This document shows, piece by piece, positions 29,501 to 40,267 of a DNA stretch of 64,000 nt. Origin of the DNA: Arbacia lixula (taxonomy: Eukaryota > Echinodermata > Echinoidea > Arbacioida > Arbaciidae); NCBI GenBank assembly GCA_963669155.1, contig OZ022576.1:34181838-34245837 (forward strand). Reading direction: 5' to 3'. The position numbers and the translations under genes are program-made. The first letter of the stretch is position 1, and every line of letters starts with the position of its first letter. The notes under the pieces were generated by a model. The model had not been told where the DNA came from and made no database searches. It worked only from the letters and a program-made list of their open reading frames with translations.

Positions 29501-31988
29501 CTACACTCACACTATTTACAAACAGGTCTGGAAGGCCAGAACTGACCACAAAATCAAACACAGCCAAGGAATTTTGTATTAAAAAAATATAAACATGTAC
29601 AGTGTTTATTCCCCCCCCCCTCCACAAAACAAATCTATACTACACTATAGACTCTCTAATGCTGCTAAGTGCTGATTATCTGAATCTACTGAATGCCTTT
29701 CTTTCATCTTTATGGCTACTTTCTTCAAATCACATTACAAAATTAGCCTGAATCACATTTGAAAATAACAAGTATAGTTTAGAAGAGTTAAAAAGCACAC
29801 CCTTAATTTCAGCTGCAGTAGTGCACCAGAGTATACCACAACATAGAACCTGGTCTGAGGAGATAAGAAAGCATATCAACGTTCCTACCTTTGGCATACT
29901 TCGCATGGAGCATGTCTTCATAGACAGTCATGGAGCCTGACGTGACGCCCCATAGACTACTCAGTCTTGGCCAGATACGGCAGGCTATGGTGTTGTCAAA
30001 ACCAGCTCTGAAAATGGCTTCCAATTCATCCGCTCTCCTGTGATCTGCCTGCAGTTCTTCTTCCAGGGTAGTCTTGACGTGGTGGTCAAGCCCTATGTCA
30101 TCGCTGATGCGACCGATTCGTAGGTCGTCCACAAGATGAGGCCACTCTGCCTCTAGAGTTCTGAAGGTGTAGTACAAGGTGGAAGCAAAGATGGCAAACA
30201 TCGCCTGGAGGTCTGAGTCTCTCAGGGCGAACAGGAGGTGGACATACACCGCTTGCTTCTCATTGGTCAACCGCATCCCTGCAGGGGGTGTGCTATACTG
30301 CAGGCGGTACAGCACATCTGGCAGGTTCAGCATAGTGGTTGGTCCAACGGTGATGCCTCCTGCGGACACACCAGGCGTGCAGTGTGTGTAGACATAGCAG
30401 GTCTTCAGGAGGGGGGAGAACGTAGGGAGGAAATTCTTGCGGAGGATGCGCTGACCGATAGGCACGAATTTAAAGACGAAGAGCAGAGTGCGGAGTTTGG
30501 AAGTCGGAATCAGCTTACGGCCGCCTGTCGTCCCGGAGGTGAGGCCAAGACGAAGGGGCTTGCCACGAATCAAGATGTCTTCCTCCCCCGCCGCAACCTG
30601 CTTTAAATACGGCTCGTAATCACTGTGGACTGTTAGTGGGTGCTGCTGGCGAAACGCTGCACTAGACTTTACAGATTCAAAGTGGTGATCACGCCCGTAT
30701 TTCGTCTGTGCATGCTTCCTCAGGAGGTCACGCAGGAATTCTTCCTGGACTCTCTGGCAAGCGATGGTCTGTTTCTCACAGGTGCGAGAGAAGTATGCAC
30801 CCAGTGCTGTGATCAAGCAGTCAAAGAGGTACTGGAGGATGAGTATCCCGACTGAGGTGTAGCGACAGGCTGGTAGGAGTGACACACGAAGGGTGACTGC
30901 TGCACACAGGACTGATGCCAGCAGGAGAAAAGCTGGAAGGCGCCATGCAGGCAATCAGGGAAACAATAATATGCATTTGCAGGGGCTACTAACGGGTCTA
31001 GATGTCAAGAACATTTATACACTACAGCTCAAAGGAATTGGCATAGGGAAAGGGAAAGGGAAAGGGAAGAAAGGGAAGGAGCCGCAGTTTTAAACCACGG
31101 TACATTTTGTCCAGTTCAGCATGAAACATGATGCTTATTAGGCTAAAGCATCATGTTTCATGCTGAAATAGACAAAATAAACAGCGGTTTAAAACTTCCT
31201 TCCCTTTATTCCCTTCCCCTTTCCCTATGCCAATTCCTTTGAGCTATAGTGTATGCATCCTGAACCAACCTGAGCAATAAACTTTATGAGATGAACTTTA
31301 TAGGGGCTCTTTTGTTTTTGTGGAAGAATGCTAGAAAATAGTGATTAAGAACTGCCCTGGCAATATCTAGAACTGGAAACTGATTTTAAGTGGAAATATA
31401 GGAACCGCCACATTTCGACAAGGTTTGGGACCTCCCGTCCAACACCTGGTCCTGTAGCCTAGACACCCGAGATGTTGTTCACACTGCAGTAAAGCACCGT
31501 AACAAATATATTTTTTTGCTTTAACTAAAAACATTGGTGAAGAGTTGACTGAGAATTAATGTTATCGTTCAGGTAAACTGCTGAATCATGCCGAGTTTCA
31601 AAGCTTTAACAAAGGGCTTCCCTACGTTAAAGTGAAACCTGTGTAGAAAGACTGCCCTATACATGTAGATCTATGCGTGTCCAGAAATGTTTTTTTTTAT
31701 AACCAGCTTGCTCATGTTTATGTACAGGCTACATTAATGCAGGTTGATTTGTGAAGCATTATTCAAGGAAAACAAGAATGATCATCAATAGACTGGAGGG
31801 TTATACATATAGAGGTGGTTGCTAGTGCATATTTAAATATGAACTTCTCAATAACACTTACCTCTGCACAAGACCGGCAATGATGCGAGGGCTCCAGCAT
31901 CACCAAAACCCCATTCTTGGTACAAAAGAGCAATAAGTACGCCCCAACATACTACTGTGATCATCCGCACCTTATCCTGGCCCCTCAT
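23324..31988 (-). CDS. GHDC: GH3 domain-containing protein (GHDC-like), complete, 7 coding exons
   Basis: Joined on the minus strand: 31988-31862, 30932-29889, 28079-27947, 26729-26565, 24881-24736, 24011-23914, 23560-23324. All introns are GT-AG, phases agree, and the join gives 649 codons plus TGA. GH3 proteins belong to the acyl-adenylate-forming superfamily; plant members conjugate amino acids to auxin or jasmonate, while the role of animal GHDC is unknown. Three hydrophobic stretches (residues about 9-23, 43-62, 71-90) suggest membrane anchoring. Adenylation-type motifs are visible: TSGTTGGRK (174-182), YNSTEG (399-404) and GLYRYRMGDVV (463-473). The start ATG is chosen because an upstream in-frame Met is absent and exon 1 ends in the phase required by exon 2. 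It is longer than vertebrate GHDC as I recall it (about 530 residues). Confidence 0.93.
23914..24011 (-). CDS. GHDC: GHDC exon 6
   Basis: Encodes GNTDQKATQPSYYTVFAEID then GISSDSGMNTLQQ. The acceptor ccag is chosen over an internal cag because only it keeps frame. Confidence 0.88.
24443..24600. repeat. 82-bp tandem duplication
   Basis: Two diverged units share TTACAAATCCATA, GACCTGTCCTT and TCATACTTGTCA (period about 82). GHDC intron 5. Confidence 0.8.
24736..24881 (-). CDS. GHDC: GHDC exon 5
   Basis: Encodes VGDVLDLCGERTTEISIKAA and LLEQCV. It continues the C-terminal GH3 subdomain. Acceptor tgcag, donor gtaagt. Confidence 0.92.
25023..25205. mobile_element. palindromic MITE, GTTTCACCAAGC family, copy 2
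   Basis: Near-perfect inverted arms GGGTGTTTCACCAAGCTGTT and complement. Shares GACTGGTGATCCCTTCTTG with copy 1 at 17330. In GHDC intron 4. Confidence 0.9.
25414..25572. mobile_element. palindromic MITE, GGGCC-end family, diverged copy 3
   Basis: Ends GGGCCATGTTGCAGATAGG and CTGTATGCAACATGGCCC. The interior keeps GGTAACTACCATGG and TTACCATTAATGGTAA. Confidence 0.8.
25725..26097. mobile_element. 365-bp palindromic TTAA MITE, copy 1
   Basis: Almost the whole element is one inverted repeat, TTAA-AGAGCATATACTGTACTTG to its complement ending TATATGCCCT-TTAA, centred on TTTGGCCCGAACATTTTG. Copies are at 42237 and 51467. No coding capacity. Confidence 0.9.
26565..26729 (-). CDS. GHDC: GHDC exon 4
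   Basis: Encodes LLAEEVTVGASYEVVITS, GLYRYRMGDVVMV and FYNKNPILEFQH. This is the conserved YRY-GDVV motif of GH3 proteins. Acceptor acag, donor gtatgc. Confidence 0.93.
27341..27375 (-). repeat. poly-C tract / G-quadruplex motif on minus strand
   Basis: About 18 C followed by ACCCCCACCCACCCC. The complement has at least four G-runs. GHDC intron 3. Confidence 0.8.
27947..28079 (-). CDS. GHDC: GHDC exon 3
   Basis: Encodes LPIVSMIYNSTEGLLGVLHG and FPGDIFYEFIPFET. It contains the Tyr...Ser-Thr-Glu-Gly adenylation motif. Acceptor tgtag, donor gtgagt. Confidence 0.92.
28080..29888 (-). other. GHDC intron 2
   Basis: 1.8-kb intron of unique AT-rich sequence with a short poly-C tract near 29610. 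No repeat family or exon recognised. Confidence 0.5.
29889..30932 (-). CDS. GHDC: GHDC exon 2: membrane segments and GH3 N-terminal core
   Basis: 1,044 nt. Acceptor ccag gives AFLLLASVLCAAVTLRVSLL in frame with exon 1; the donor is gtagga. It carries the TSGTTGGRK nucleotide-binding motif and the WGVTSGSM segment. Confidence 0.93.
31018..31253. mobile_element. 236-bp palindromic MITE with GGGAAA repeats
   Basis: Inverted ends TACACTACAGCTCAAAGGAA and complement ending GAGCTATAGTGTA. Inner arms are (GGGAAA)n and its complement, with a second inverted repeat CAGCATGAAACATGATGC. It lies in GHDC intron 1. Confidence 0.85.
31862..31988 (-). CDS. GHDC: GHDC exon 1
   Basis: Begins MRGQDKVRMITVVCWGVLIA and ends LPVLCR in phase 1 at gtaagt. 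A cag acceptor lies 18 bases upstream of the ATG (exon would begin at 32006), implying an unseen non-coding 5' exon. That short leader contains a four-codon upstream ORF (ATG-AGC-GAG-ACG-TGA). Confidence 0.8.
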
Positions 31989-32859
31989 GATTCACGTCTC
32001 GCTCATCTGAAATGAACACAATAAAAAATAATTGTTATCACACCTTACTTACTTGTAAGCTAGTTCATTGTTTTTATCAGTTGCCATTGTTTCTCATGTG
32101 TTAATATATTAACTTTGATAAGACTATCAAACAAGAGACATGGGTGGAGACTGGTAGTATTACAGACCACGAACACACTGCCCAGTCCGAGGATGGGTGC
32201 GCTTAATCCCCGCAACGGAGGTAGGCCTTAAGTTACATGTTGCAGACTTCAGGTATAGATATTTTCACACTTAACAAGAAAGATGAAACCTCGAAGTACA
32301 CTTTAATCTACATACCGACATCGTGGACATGTATCAGGTCTTAGGTTAAGGTATGACAATCACATAACCAGGAGTTAGACCTTGTTAGGCCACACTTTGT
32401 ATGCTTGCAGATACTAACACTCTTCCGCCATGGCACCACCTTTTGTAACATGGTGTAACTCTCACACGTGAGAGTTTTGTAACGCATAGAGTGCGCATGC
32501 CCACTTTTCATTCGGGGATTACCCGTGCTCGCTGGACCATGGCAAGAATTTGGGGCGTGAGAGTGCCGAGTGGGGCCGGGGTAATGCGAACAAGTGTACA
32601 CTTCGCGACCTTTGATAGTTTTATGTTCTTCAAACTTACATGTTGGCTTGGATATCGGAAGAAAGCATTATTTCATTTAAACATCCCTTAACGAACCAAT
32701 GCGTGCCTGAATGTTCCATTATTTTGGTAAAATTACATTACATTATAGCTCTTTGAGTGTCACGTGTTAATCTATTCGCAAATAATACAGATACGTGTAT
32801 AAGGATTCAGAATGCTGCAAATGCATTTTTTCTTACAAAAATAGGGTATGTTTCCTGAA

Positions 32860-32895
32860 GGTGGTGGTGGTGGTGGTGGTGGTGGTGGTGGTGGT
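32860..32895 (+). repeat. (GGT)n microsatellite
   Basis: About 12 uninterrupted GGT units. Confidence 0.95.
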
Positions 32896-33243
32896 ATGAA
32901 ATAAGAGTTTTCCAATAAAATTACCAGTTAACATCAATTATCATATTCTGCTTTGCATTATGTACACAATGATTCAAACGATGGAAATTATGTAAAATGG
33001 CACTCGGGTTTAAGGTAAGGTTAGTATTTCTGAGCCCTTACTCAATAGAATACCGTTCTGGCCTGACAATGGGTCCCATTCTTCTCTGATGTGGGAGCAT
33101 CAGGAAGGAATCATCTCAAAAGGATAAAACTGTTAAAATTTAAACCTTTACCGACTTAACAAAAATAGGCCTATACATTCATGTTCCTTATAACCATTTC
33201 TTATTACAACATCTATTGCTGTGATACATTTTTGTTCTGATAA

Positions 33244-33360
33244 GATAGGGAGAGCGGAGGGGGAGACAGACAATGAGACAGACAGACATACAGACAGACG
33301 GAGGAAAATAAGAGAGAGACATAAAATATATAGGTAGATAGGGGAGAGAGAGGGGGGAAT

Positions 33361-33399
<39 letters not shown>

Positions 33400-33455
33400 A
33401 AGAGAGAGAAAGAGAGAGGGGGGGGAGATCGAGAAAGAGAGAGATGGAGAGCGCG
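33244..33455 (+). repeat. GA/CAGA-rich low-complexity tract
   Basis: Purine-rich tract including (GACA)n and (GA)n runs. Its minus-strand frame is open only because CTCTCT codons contain no stops. Confidence 0.9.
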
Positions 33456-33889
33456 AGGGGGGCAAAAAGAGTCTTCCCTTTCTTTGTTTTGACCTGCCCG
33501 CCAAATGGACTTGGAGACAGAGAAACGGGAGCGTGTTTATTTTATTTGATTGTGGTTTACAATATGCAAATAGTGATGGATGGTGCGCCCCGTAGCCGGT
33601 GTGAAAATAAGAATCTAACACATCGGTGGATTTGGCGGAAAACCCAGTTACACATGGCAGAATTTGATTGTCTGCATCTAAACTTTCGCCCTTTAAAGAG
33701 ATGCGCACGATTTCAGATAATATTCCATGCCGTCTTCTAAGACTATGGTTAATAATAGCATCGTGAATATCAAGTAACATGTAAAATGTAAACCAAAATT
33801 AAAAAGAATAAAATACGTATTCCTATACATGTAATCGGAATTCATAACGGTTACGTTACACTTTGTGTATAACCTCCGGTTTAATGATG

Positions 33890-34051
33890 ATTTTTACCAT
33901 GATCATGATCATCAACATCACCGCCACCACCACTATCACATTCTCCACCGTTGTCATCATCAATATCATCATCATCAACATCATCATCATCATCATCATC
34001 ATCATCACCATCACCATCATCATCATCATCATAATCACCATCATTATCATT
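33890..34051 (+). repeat. (CAT)n microsatellite
   Basis: Imperfect CAT/ATC trinucleotide array giving spurious poly-His and poly-Met frames. Confidence 0.95.
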
Positions 34052-34803
34052 CACTCATGTGATGCAGTCACGAATGTTGATACGTGTCGTTAATGCAAAT
34101 AGCACCATTTAATTCTGGTAATGGAGGAGGAAATTACCGCCGTCGGCAAAATTTAAAGCTCCATCGGCAAACCGTCTGCGGTTTGAGATCTCTGCTCGGC
34201 TGTCGAACCGTGGTCAAGATGGTCGAAGACCTCTCCCTTCTTCTCTTTCTTCTTCTTCTTTTTTTTTGTTTTGTTTAAATCTTTCTGCGACATGCAGCAT
34301 TTTGCTGTATCGGATTTGTGAAAAACATCATGATGCATGTGGCACACGACGAGTTCACAGGGGCTTGCAATAGAGTTGTCAAAGCGAGCGAATGTTGGTC
34401 ACCACTACATTGTTTTGAGCGAGGTAGGTGGATAACTTCTTCCCCCTATCTTTTGTTAGATGATTCACCGAGGCCAGTGTTTATATCACTTGAAAATGCT
34501 CCTTAGAAAATACGAAGTCAGTTAATATTTTTGAATATTGTCGCTGCTCGGCAAGCAGAAGATGCACGTTTTCTCCGTTTATTCTCTTACAGAATTATCA
34601 ACCAATCTCATCACTATGAAAGGAATATAACATAAGAACAAAGATTATATAATCTACTGTCTCTCCGTAAAACATTCAATTATTTTGATTAATAAATATT
34701 TGCTTTTTACCACGAACGCATTGATATAGAAGTAGATATACAAACACACATACATTTAAAGTCGCAAGGCACACCGAATCAATAAACCCAAAGTGGACAC
34801 AAT

Positions 34804-34850
34804 TCCCCCCTTCCCCACCCCACCCCCAAATCCCCCACCCCCACCCCACT
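34804..34850 (-). promoter_or_regulatory. candidate G-quadruplex (minus strand)
   Basis: The minus strand has seven or more runs of 4-6 G separated by 1-3 bases. Sequence-level G4 potential only; no assigned function. Confidence 0.6.
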
Positions 34851-35559
34851 CAAAATTTTGAAGTTCAAACACCAGCCCGTGGGCTTAACATTATTTTGGG
34901 GGGTTAGATAATGGTGTACCCAACATAAACATGCCGGCGCGGAAAGAGCATCGCTCCGGTGAGAACATGTGAAACGACAGTCACATGCCTGGCCCGTCAC
35001 ACACTGGGGAATACATCACAGACATTCCAGGTAGACGAAGCAGGTAGAGGAACGGGTTCACGTGGACTTTTCTACATTCTTTGATGAAACCAGACGCCGT
35101 AATCTTCATAATCACGTTTGTCCCCTTTCCATTCCTTTTCATCCAATAGCAGACATCTCTGGTAACTCATGGATGTTTTGATATACCTCTATCGAAGAGT
35201 AATTCATATACTTGAATGCTGTATGTGTGGATGTACAAACATACGTCAGCACCGAATCATACGCACATACATACAACACACATATTCACGCGCGTATACG
35301 CGCCCCATCACATGCACTTACACACATACACAAATATAATTATCACACGCACACAGACAAGGTACATACGTACACGCCACCCCTCCCATAATATATACTG
35401 TGCGTCTGTGTGTTCTTTAACCCCCACTTTACCAATCTTTGAAATCCTTACACACATCGTCATGCCAGTGGTAATACATCTGTACATCTGTATGACGTGA
35501 ATTCAATTTTGCCCTAAATTATCATACCTCCCACCCACAATGATGATTGTGTCAATCAC

Positions 35560-36140
35560 TTACAGTTATTCATGTATATTCCATCAAGCTATATCCACGA
35601 AAACATGCTTCGCGACTTAAAATGAAAACATTTCTAATAACCTTACGATTAAGGAAGGTTTAAGGAATTTCAAATGACTAAACAACAGTCAAGATGAAAA
35701 AATGATCAATTGAAAAGAAAATACCTGGTTGGTTTTGGGCTAATCGAAATCCATGAACTGCATTTAGCTCCTGGATTAGCTCCTGCTTATCTAAATGGCT
35801 TACTCACTGTATACAAACCAACACGAAATCTTCGATCATGTAAAAAGAATTTGTTTATTGTTCCTCCTATAATTACACGAACATATGGTGAATGTTCATT
35901 TGCCCATGCTGCTCCAGTTACACACTTATTCTAAATGTCAAAATTATTTAAGGAACTCAGTAACCTAATTTCTCTTTTTCTTTGCTTCTTGAAGCGCATA
36001 GAGACTTTCTCATGTAAATGGGTTATGCGCTATATAAAAATGTTTTATTATTATTAATATTGTTATTATTTACCTGAAATGAGAATTGGTGTGTTTCTGA
36101 AGATCCGTGTCTACCGGAATTAATAGGATTTAAAATAGAG
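35560..36140. repeat. segmental duplication, copy 1 (interrupted)
   Basis: 35560-35765 and 36070-36140 together match about 37550-37810 (shared AAAACATGCTTCG, ATCAATTGAA, GGTGTGTTTCTGAAGATCCG, GTCTACCGGAAT). The gap is a retroelement fragment present only here. Confidence 0.75.
35766..36069 (+). mobile_element. 5'-truncated LINE (L2/CR1-like) 3' fragment
   Basis: The plus frame reads GLAPAYLNGLLTVYKPTRNL, LFIVPP and CSFAHAAP, like the C-terminal tail of LINE RT proteins. It is followed by GGTTATGCGCTATATAAA and a (TTA)n tail. Flanking ATTTA-like bases and the empty homologous site near 37740 support insertion. Confidence 0.75.
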
Positions 36141-36920
36141 GAGAAAAGTTAGAAGGAAATCAAACAATCAAGTAAATGTATAAAATGTGTTCGCACGGGT
36201 TACCTTTGAAGCCTCACGGCGTGATCTGTTTTTGTTTACAAGGGCTCTTTTGTTATTTTCAGGGGCTAAAACGCCTCGAGCCCCCATCGAATTTGTCCCC
36301 TGCGGGCAACGACTACATTATCAATAACGGATAACTCAGGTTAATACATAGATTTCTATGCATAGAACCACGATATTCTTACCTTTTCTGAATGAAATGT
36401 CATTTATAGTACTGACAATGAGCATGACAAAATCCATCGGGATGAGAAAATGGAAACTTTGCAATATCATAGGGGACAGCAATGTTAAAGGGATAGTCCG
36501 CCCTGAGGTTAAGTCGCTTTCAATGATAGCACACACATGAAAGAAACATATTAGTGAAGGTATAATGAAAATCCGTCAAAGGATAAGAAAGTTATGTCTT
36601 TCAAATTTTTACCAACTATTTTGAGTGTATTTTTTCTCCTTTTTCATTTTCAATTTCATGTCGACATGATCACTTCATACACACATTTGAGTGACTAAGA
36701 AAATATGAGGAAATTGCTGTGGTCCTAAATTACTACTCGGCATATTCTAGGAAACCCAATAAATACTTGTAACTTCTCAAGAGTTAACTAAGTACTTTGC
36801 GTTAGTGACATGCTCGGCGTACACGATAATACAGCTTCAGTGTAACCTGTATAGAAAAACGGCTCAAGGGAGTCATGAAATGTGGTCGTTATAATTATAA
36901 ACAGTTGGTTTTTAAGTTCA

Positions 36921-37242
36921 GGTGGGTGTTTCACCAAGCTGTTCGTAAGCTAAGAAAGACTTTACGCACGACTGGTGACCCTTTCTTGTGCTTAATGAGA
37001 GATCATACTTTGTTCCTGCTTAAACAAAGTGGGAGTTAATGTTCGACAATCCTAATCAAATTTGACAAATCTTAAACTTTGTGTTCGGAAATTTGTTAAC
37101 AACAATAATTTTGATTAATTAAGATCAGATTGCAAATTAAATTGATTGGAATGGATATCATTGAGAATCTGATTCAGCACAGGAAAGAGTCAGTCGGGCG
37201 TAAAGTTGTTCGTAGCTTAAGAACAGCTTGGTGAAACACCCC
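36921..37242. mobile_element. MITE, GTTTCACCAAGC family, copy 3 with enlarged loop
   Basis: Ends TTTCACCAAGCTGTTCGTAA and GAACAGCTTGGTGAAACACC as in copies at 17330 and 25023, but about 140 bp longer in the centre. Confidence 0.82.
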
Positions 37243-37417
37243 AGATTACTTGCAGGTTTTAATGTTTTAACATTCTTAAAAAGAAACAAACAATTAAGTC
37301 TTGATGGACATGTGGTCATATACAGGTGGTTGTAAAGCAGGTTTCAATGCACCATGGTCTTTCCGTAATTTAGGTTGCTAGTTTGCGACAATTTTTGCTT
37401 CGCTTTTACGTTCTGAA

Positions 37418-37499
37418 CAACACTTATCTCTGCACAAGATCGGCAATGATGCGAAGGCTCCACCACTAGAACCATATTATTGGTACACAACAACAATAA
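37418..37499 (-). pseudogene. decayed duplicate of GHDC exon 1
   Basis: Aligns with 31853-31936 (shared CTCTGCACAAGA, CGGCAATGATGCGA, TTGGTACA). The donor GTAAGT is changed to ATAAGT, and the frame has a stop right after the Tyr-Gln codons, so it is non-functional. Confidence 0.8.
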
Positions 37500-37549
37500 T
37501 TTACTTTTGCCTGAAATTGGCATCCCCCCACAATAATTGGTTCAACCAC

Positions 37550-37810
37550 TGACAATCATTTATGAACATTCAATCAATCCAAGAAAACATGCTTCGTGCC
37601 TTAAAGTTACTCTTACATAAAATAATCAAGTTAGGTTTAAGTATTTTCACATGAACACCCGTCAAGAAGAAAAAATTATCAATTGAAGAAAAAAAACTTA
37701 TACCTCGTTATTTTTGGGCTTATCAAAACCCATGAATTACATCTACCTGAAATGACAATTGGTGTGTTTCTGAAGATCCGCGTCTACCGGAATGAAAAGG
37801 ATTTAAATTT
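37550..37810. repeat. segmental duplication, copy 2 (uninterrupted)
   Basis: Partner of 35560-36140 lacking the LINE fragment. It lies next to the GHDC exon 1 relic. Confidence 0.72.
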
Positions 37811-39951
37811 TTTACTTTGTGCGAAGGTGCGTCATTGTGATGAATGTTGATTGTGTTTCCAAGATCACACCGGCCAGCAGTCAAAGTGAGGTGAACATAT
37901 TTCCCATGCATGAAGTACATATTTGTATCCGTCTTGTCTAAAAAAATACTAATAAATTGTATGCATCAACGTTAAAATATCTCATTAGTTTACCCAAACT
38001 TTGGAATAATTACGTTTGAATGATGATGCAGATCTATGAAGGATGATAACACACAAACAGAATCGGATGAAGTACACATTCGATTTGTAATAATGTTCTA
38101 ATTACATACTTACCTTCTTATTGGGAAGGAACATTCAAGGTTTTTGCCATGGTGATATTGGTGACATTTAAAAGGAAATAATAGTCCAACCTGCGCATCA
38201 AGATATGTTCAATACGATCAGGGAGGCGCAAATAATTGTTGATTTTATTGTTCAAAAAATGAAGAGGAAAAACTCAAGCTCCTGCACAGGTAGACTATTG
38301 AACTACATGTGTTATTTTTAGAATACAATGACGAGATATTGCAGACTGAGTGTGTGTACGCTGGTCGCACTTCAATGAGGCATTTCGCCCATTGTTGAGT
38401 ACTCGACTGTTTACATATTTCATGAGTTAAATCAACATTTTAAGATATAATGATGGAGTCCATAAATATACCGAATCTACGCACACACATATACATACAT
38501 GACTACACGCCTGATAGCGGACACGATTGGAGCTCTCTCTCTTTCTGGTGCGGTACATTCATCATAGCTCAACCAGAAATTGATTTATTACAATTTCTAT
38601 GAAAATTAATTTCTGTCTCTATTTGATGCTCGGTTTGATCACTGAGTAGTATGCAACATTACGCCCTCTCACAAAATTGAGCAGAAGGGACATTAACTAC
38701 TTTACCCAGAGCATTGGATTATGATTTTCGTTCGTGAGCTACAGTTTGGCACAAATCGCAGGTCGCTATCTTGATCGGGCAATATCGATCGCAGCCCTGA
38801 CGGAGAGAAAATGATAAATACAGTGGACCAATGAGCGCTCAGTTTGTGGAAGTTCCCCAGCGAGCGGACCTGGAGAAGTAAAAAGACAGTAATTCGAGGC
38901 GAGTTTGATACAAATCGTTCCGTACATGGATTAGCATCCGCAAACTGAGCACACGCAGATTTGATGTCCAAAAGGGAATGCGGCGAGGCAGTGAGAGAAG
39001 GCGGGTTTGTGTGCGTCCCGAGGATGAACAGTGGTTTCGTCACAGTTTGTTTCTTGTCTTCTTGCTAGTGGGCACGGGCCGTTTTCATGTGCAGCCTAGC
39101 AGGAGGAGTTTCCTTTGTTTTGGAGTGGATTCCAGTGAAACAATGCTGACAAGGTGATGTTTATTTCTCATCCCTTCTCCAGCTAGCTTCAGATTGCTAC
39201 CGCTAACTATCCCAGGAAACTAATTTCATGTATAACAAATCTGTCGATGTAAAAAAAAATCGATAAAAGACATCAACAGTTTGTGATCACTTCTCCCCCA
39301 CATACTTAAACGTTGCAACTACCTGTTTGGATCTCCAATCAGCTCCCTCCTAATCTTTCGCTGTCTCATTACGAAGACGACTGAGAACAACATTGTGGAT
39401 ATGTTCCCGAAGTTGTTTTCCACGTAAATTCTCACAAGTTTGGTGCGGAACAAGCGAGGCTGTTGTATTTGGGTAGGAAGTTGATCTAGCCACCGGCAGG
39501 GCAGGGTTGAGGATTACTGCACCTTTGTCCCGTATTGTGCTTCGTGTCCACACTCGGGCGGGACAAATACACCTGTCCGCATTCTGCGCGCACCCCTGGC
39601 GTCGGGGAGATTTACACCCTCGCAGGTGGTGGATACCACCCCTGTCGCTCCATGTGAAGTTCCATGTGCACAGTCGGTCCAGCTCTCCCAACGAAGCCAA
39701 GTTCATGTCAAGACATAGATTCCGAAATATCACGCGGCATTTTGATTTGATTGCACCAGTGCTGTATAGCGTTGCTCTGATTTTGAGAATATATTTCGCG
39801 TGGAGCAACATTCATGTTGTACTCGCCGTTAGCTGAAGGACACCCGTAACCAACGCCTAGACGAACTTTGAGACCCGTTTCGAAGGATTTTGATTGATAA
39901 GATCAGTTCTAAAGAATCTTCACATCGTTTGGAAGGCCTCTCTCTCTCAAA
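37811..39951 (+). other. SLC6 upstream region and probable 5' UTR
   Basis: About 2 kb upstream of the transporter ATG, becoming GC-richer from about 38700. Probably contains promoter and 5' UTR; no TATA box or TSS could be fixed. A minus-strand open frame at 39350-39811 has no recognisable protein features. Confidence 0.35.
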
Positions 39952-40267
39952 ATGACGTCGGAGAATAACGGAGTTCCACCCGTCGTCGCGAACTCGGAGG
40001 AGAAGATCCCGCTGAACGACATGACGGCGGTCGACAAGGACCAGGGCAACGGCAGTACCGATGTCGACGGCCAAGGCGTGATCGTGGCAGACGGCAAGTT
40101 GGCCGAGCACCACCCCGAGCCGGACGAGGAGGAGAATGACGTTGACGAGGGCGGGAAGAGGGGAAAGTGGGGTGGGAAGATGGACTTCTTGCTGGCCTGT
40201 ATTGGGTACGCCATTGGGCTCGGGAATGTGTGGAGGTTTCCCTATCTCTGCTACAGGAATGGAGGAG
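39952..40267 (+). CDS. SLC6 neurotransmitter transporter, first coding exon
   Basis: ATG in good context (A at -3), 105 codons plus one base, donor gtaagt. A long hydrophilic N-terminus (residues 1-75) rich in Asp/Glu ([13 protein letters not shown]) leads to [11 protein letters not shown] and TM1 (about 77-100). The signature is [16 protein letters not shown], then YRNGG at the splice. SLC6 carriers cotransport Na+ and Cl- with neurotransmitter across the plasma membrane. Gly rather than Asp in the TM1 YAIGLG motif excludes monoamine carriers and points to GABA/glycine/taurine-type transporters; LCYRNGGG is common in glycine transporters. The exact member cannot be decided from one exon. Exon 2 is not in the window. 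Confidence 0.9.

Larger units (their letters stand above)
32009..35550. other. region upstream of GHDC
   Basis: Contains the presumed GHDC 5' exon and promoter, not localised. Microsatellites: (GGT)n 32860-32895, GA-rich 33244-33455, (CAT)n 33951-34051, and a C-rich tract 34804-34850. No gene supported. Confidence 0.4.

Noticed and set aside
30238-30606. 122-codon plus-strand frame
   Set aside because: Antisense shadow of GHDC exon 2.
33148-33780. 210-codon minus-strand frame with Ser/Leu repeats
   Set aside because: Open because of the GA/CT microsatellite; low-complexity translation.
33856-34093. Poly-Met, poly-His and poly-Ile frames
   Set aside because: Translations of a CAT trinucleotide microsatellite in three frames.
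36486-36640. Segment beginning AAAGGGATAGTCCGCCCTGA as a dispersed repeat
   Set aside because: It looks like a common invertebrate interspersed repeat from memory, but only one copy is in the window and no termini can be defined.
39350-39811. 153-codon minus-strand open frame upstream of the SLC6 exon
   Set aside because: No domain, no homology I recognise, and it lies in a GC-richer promoter/5' UTR-like region where stops are rarer.
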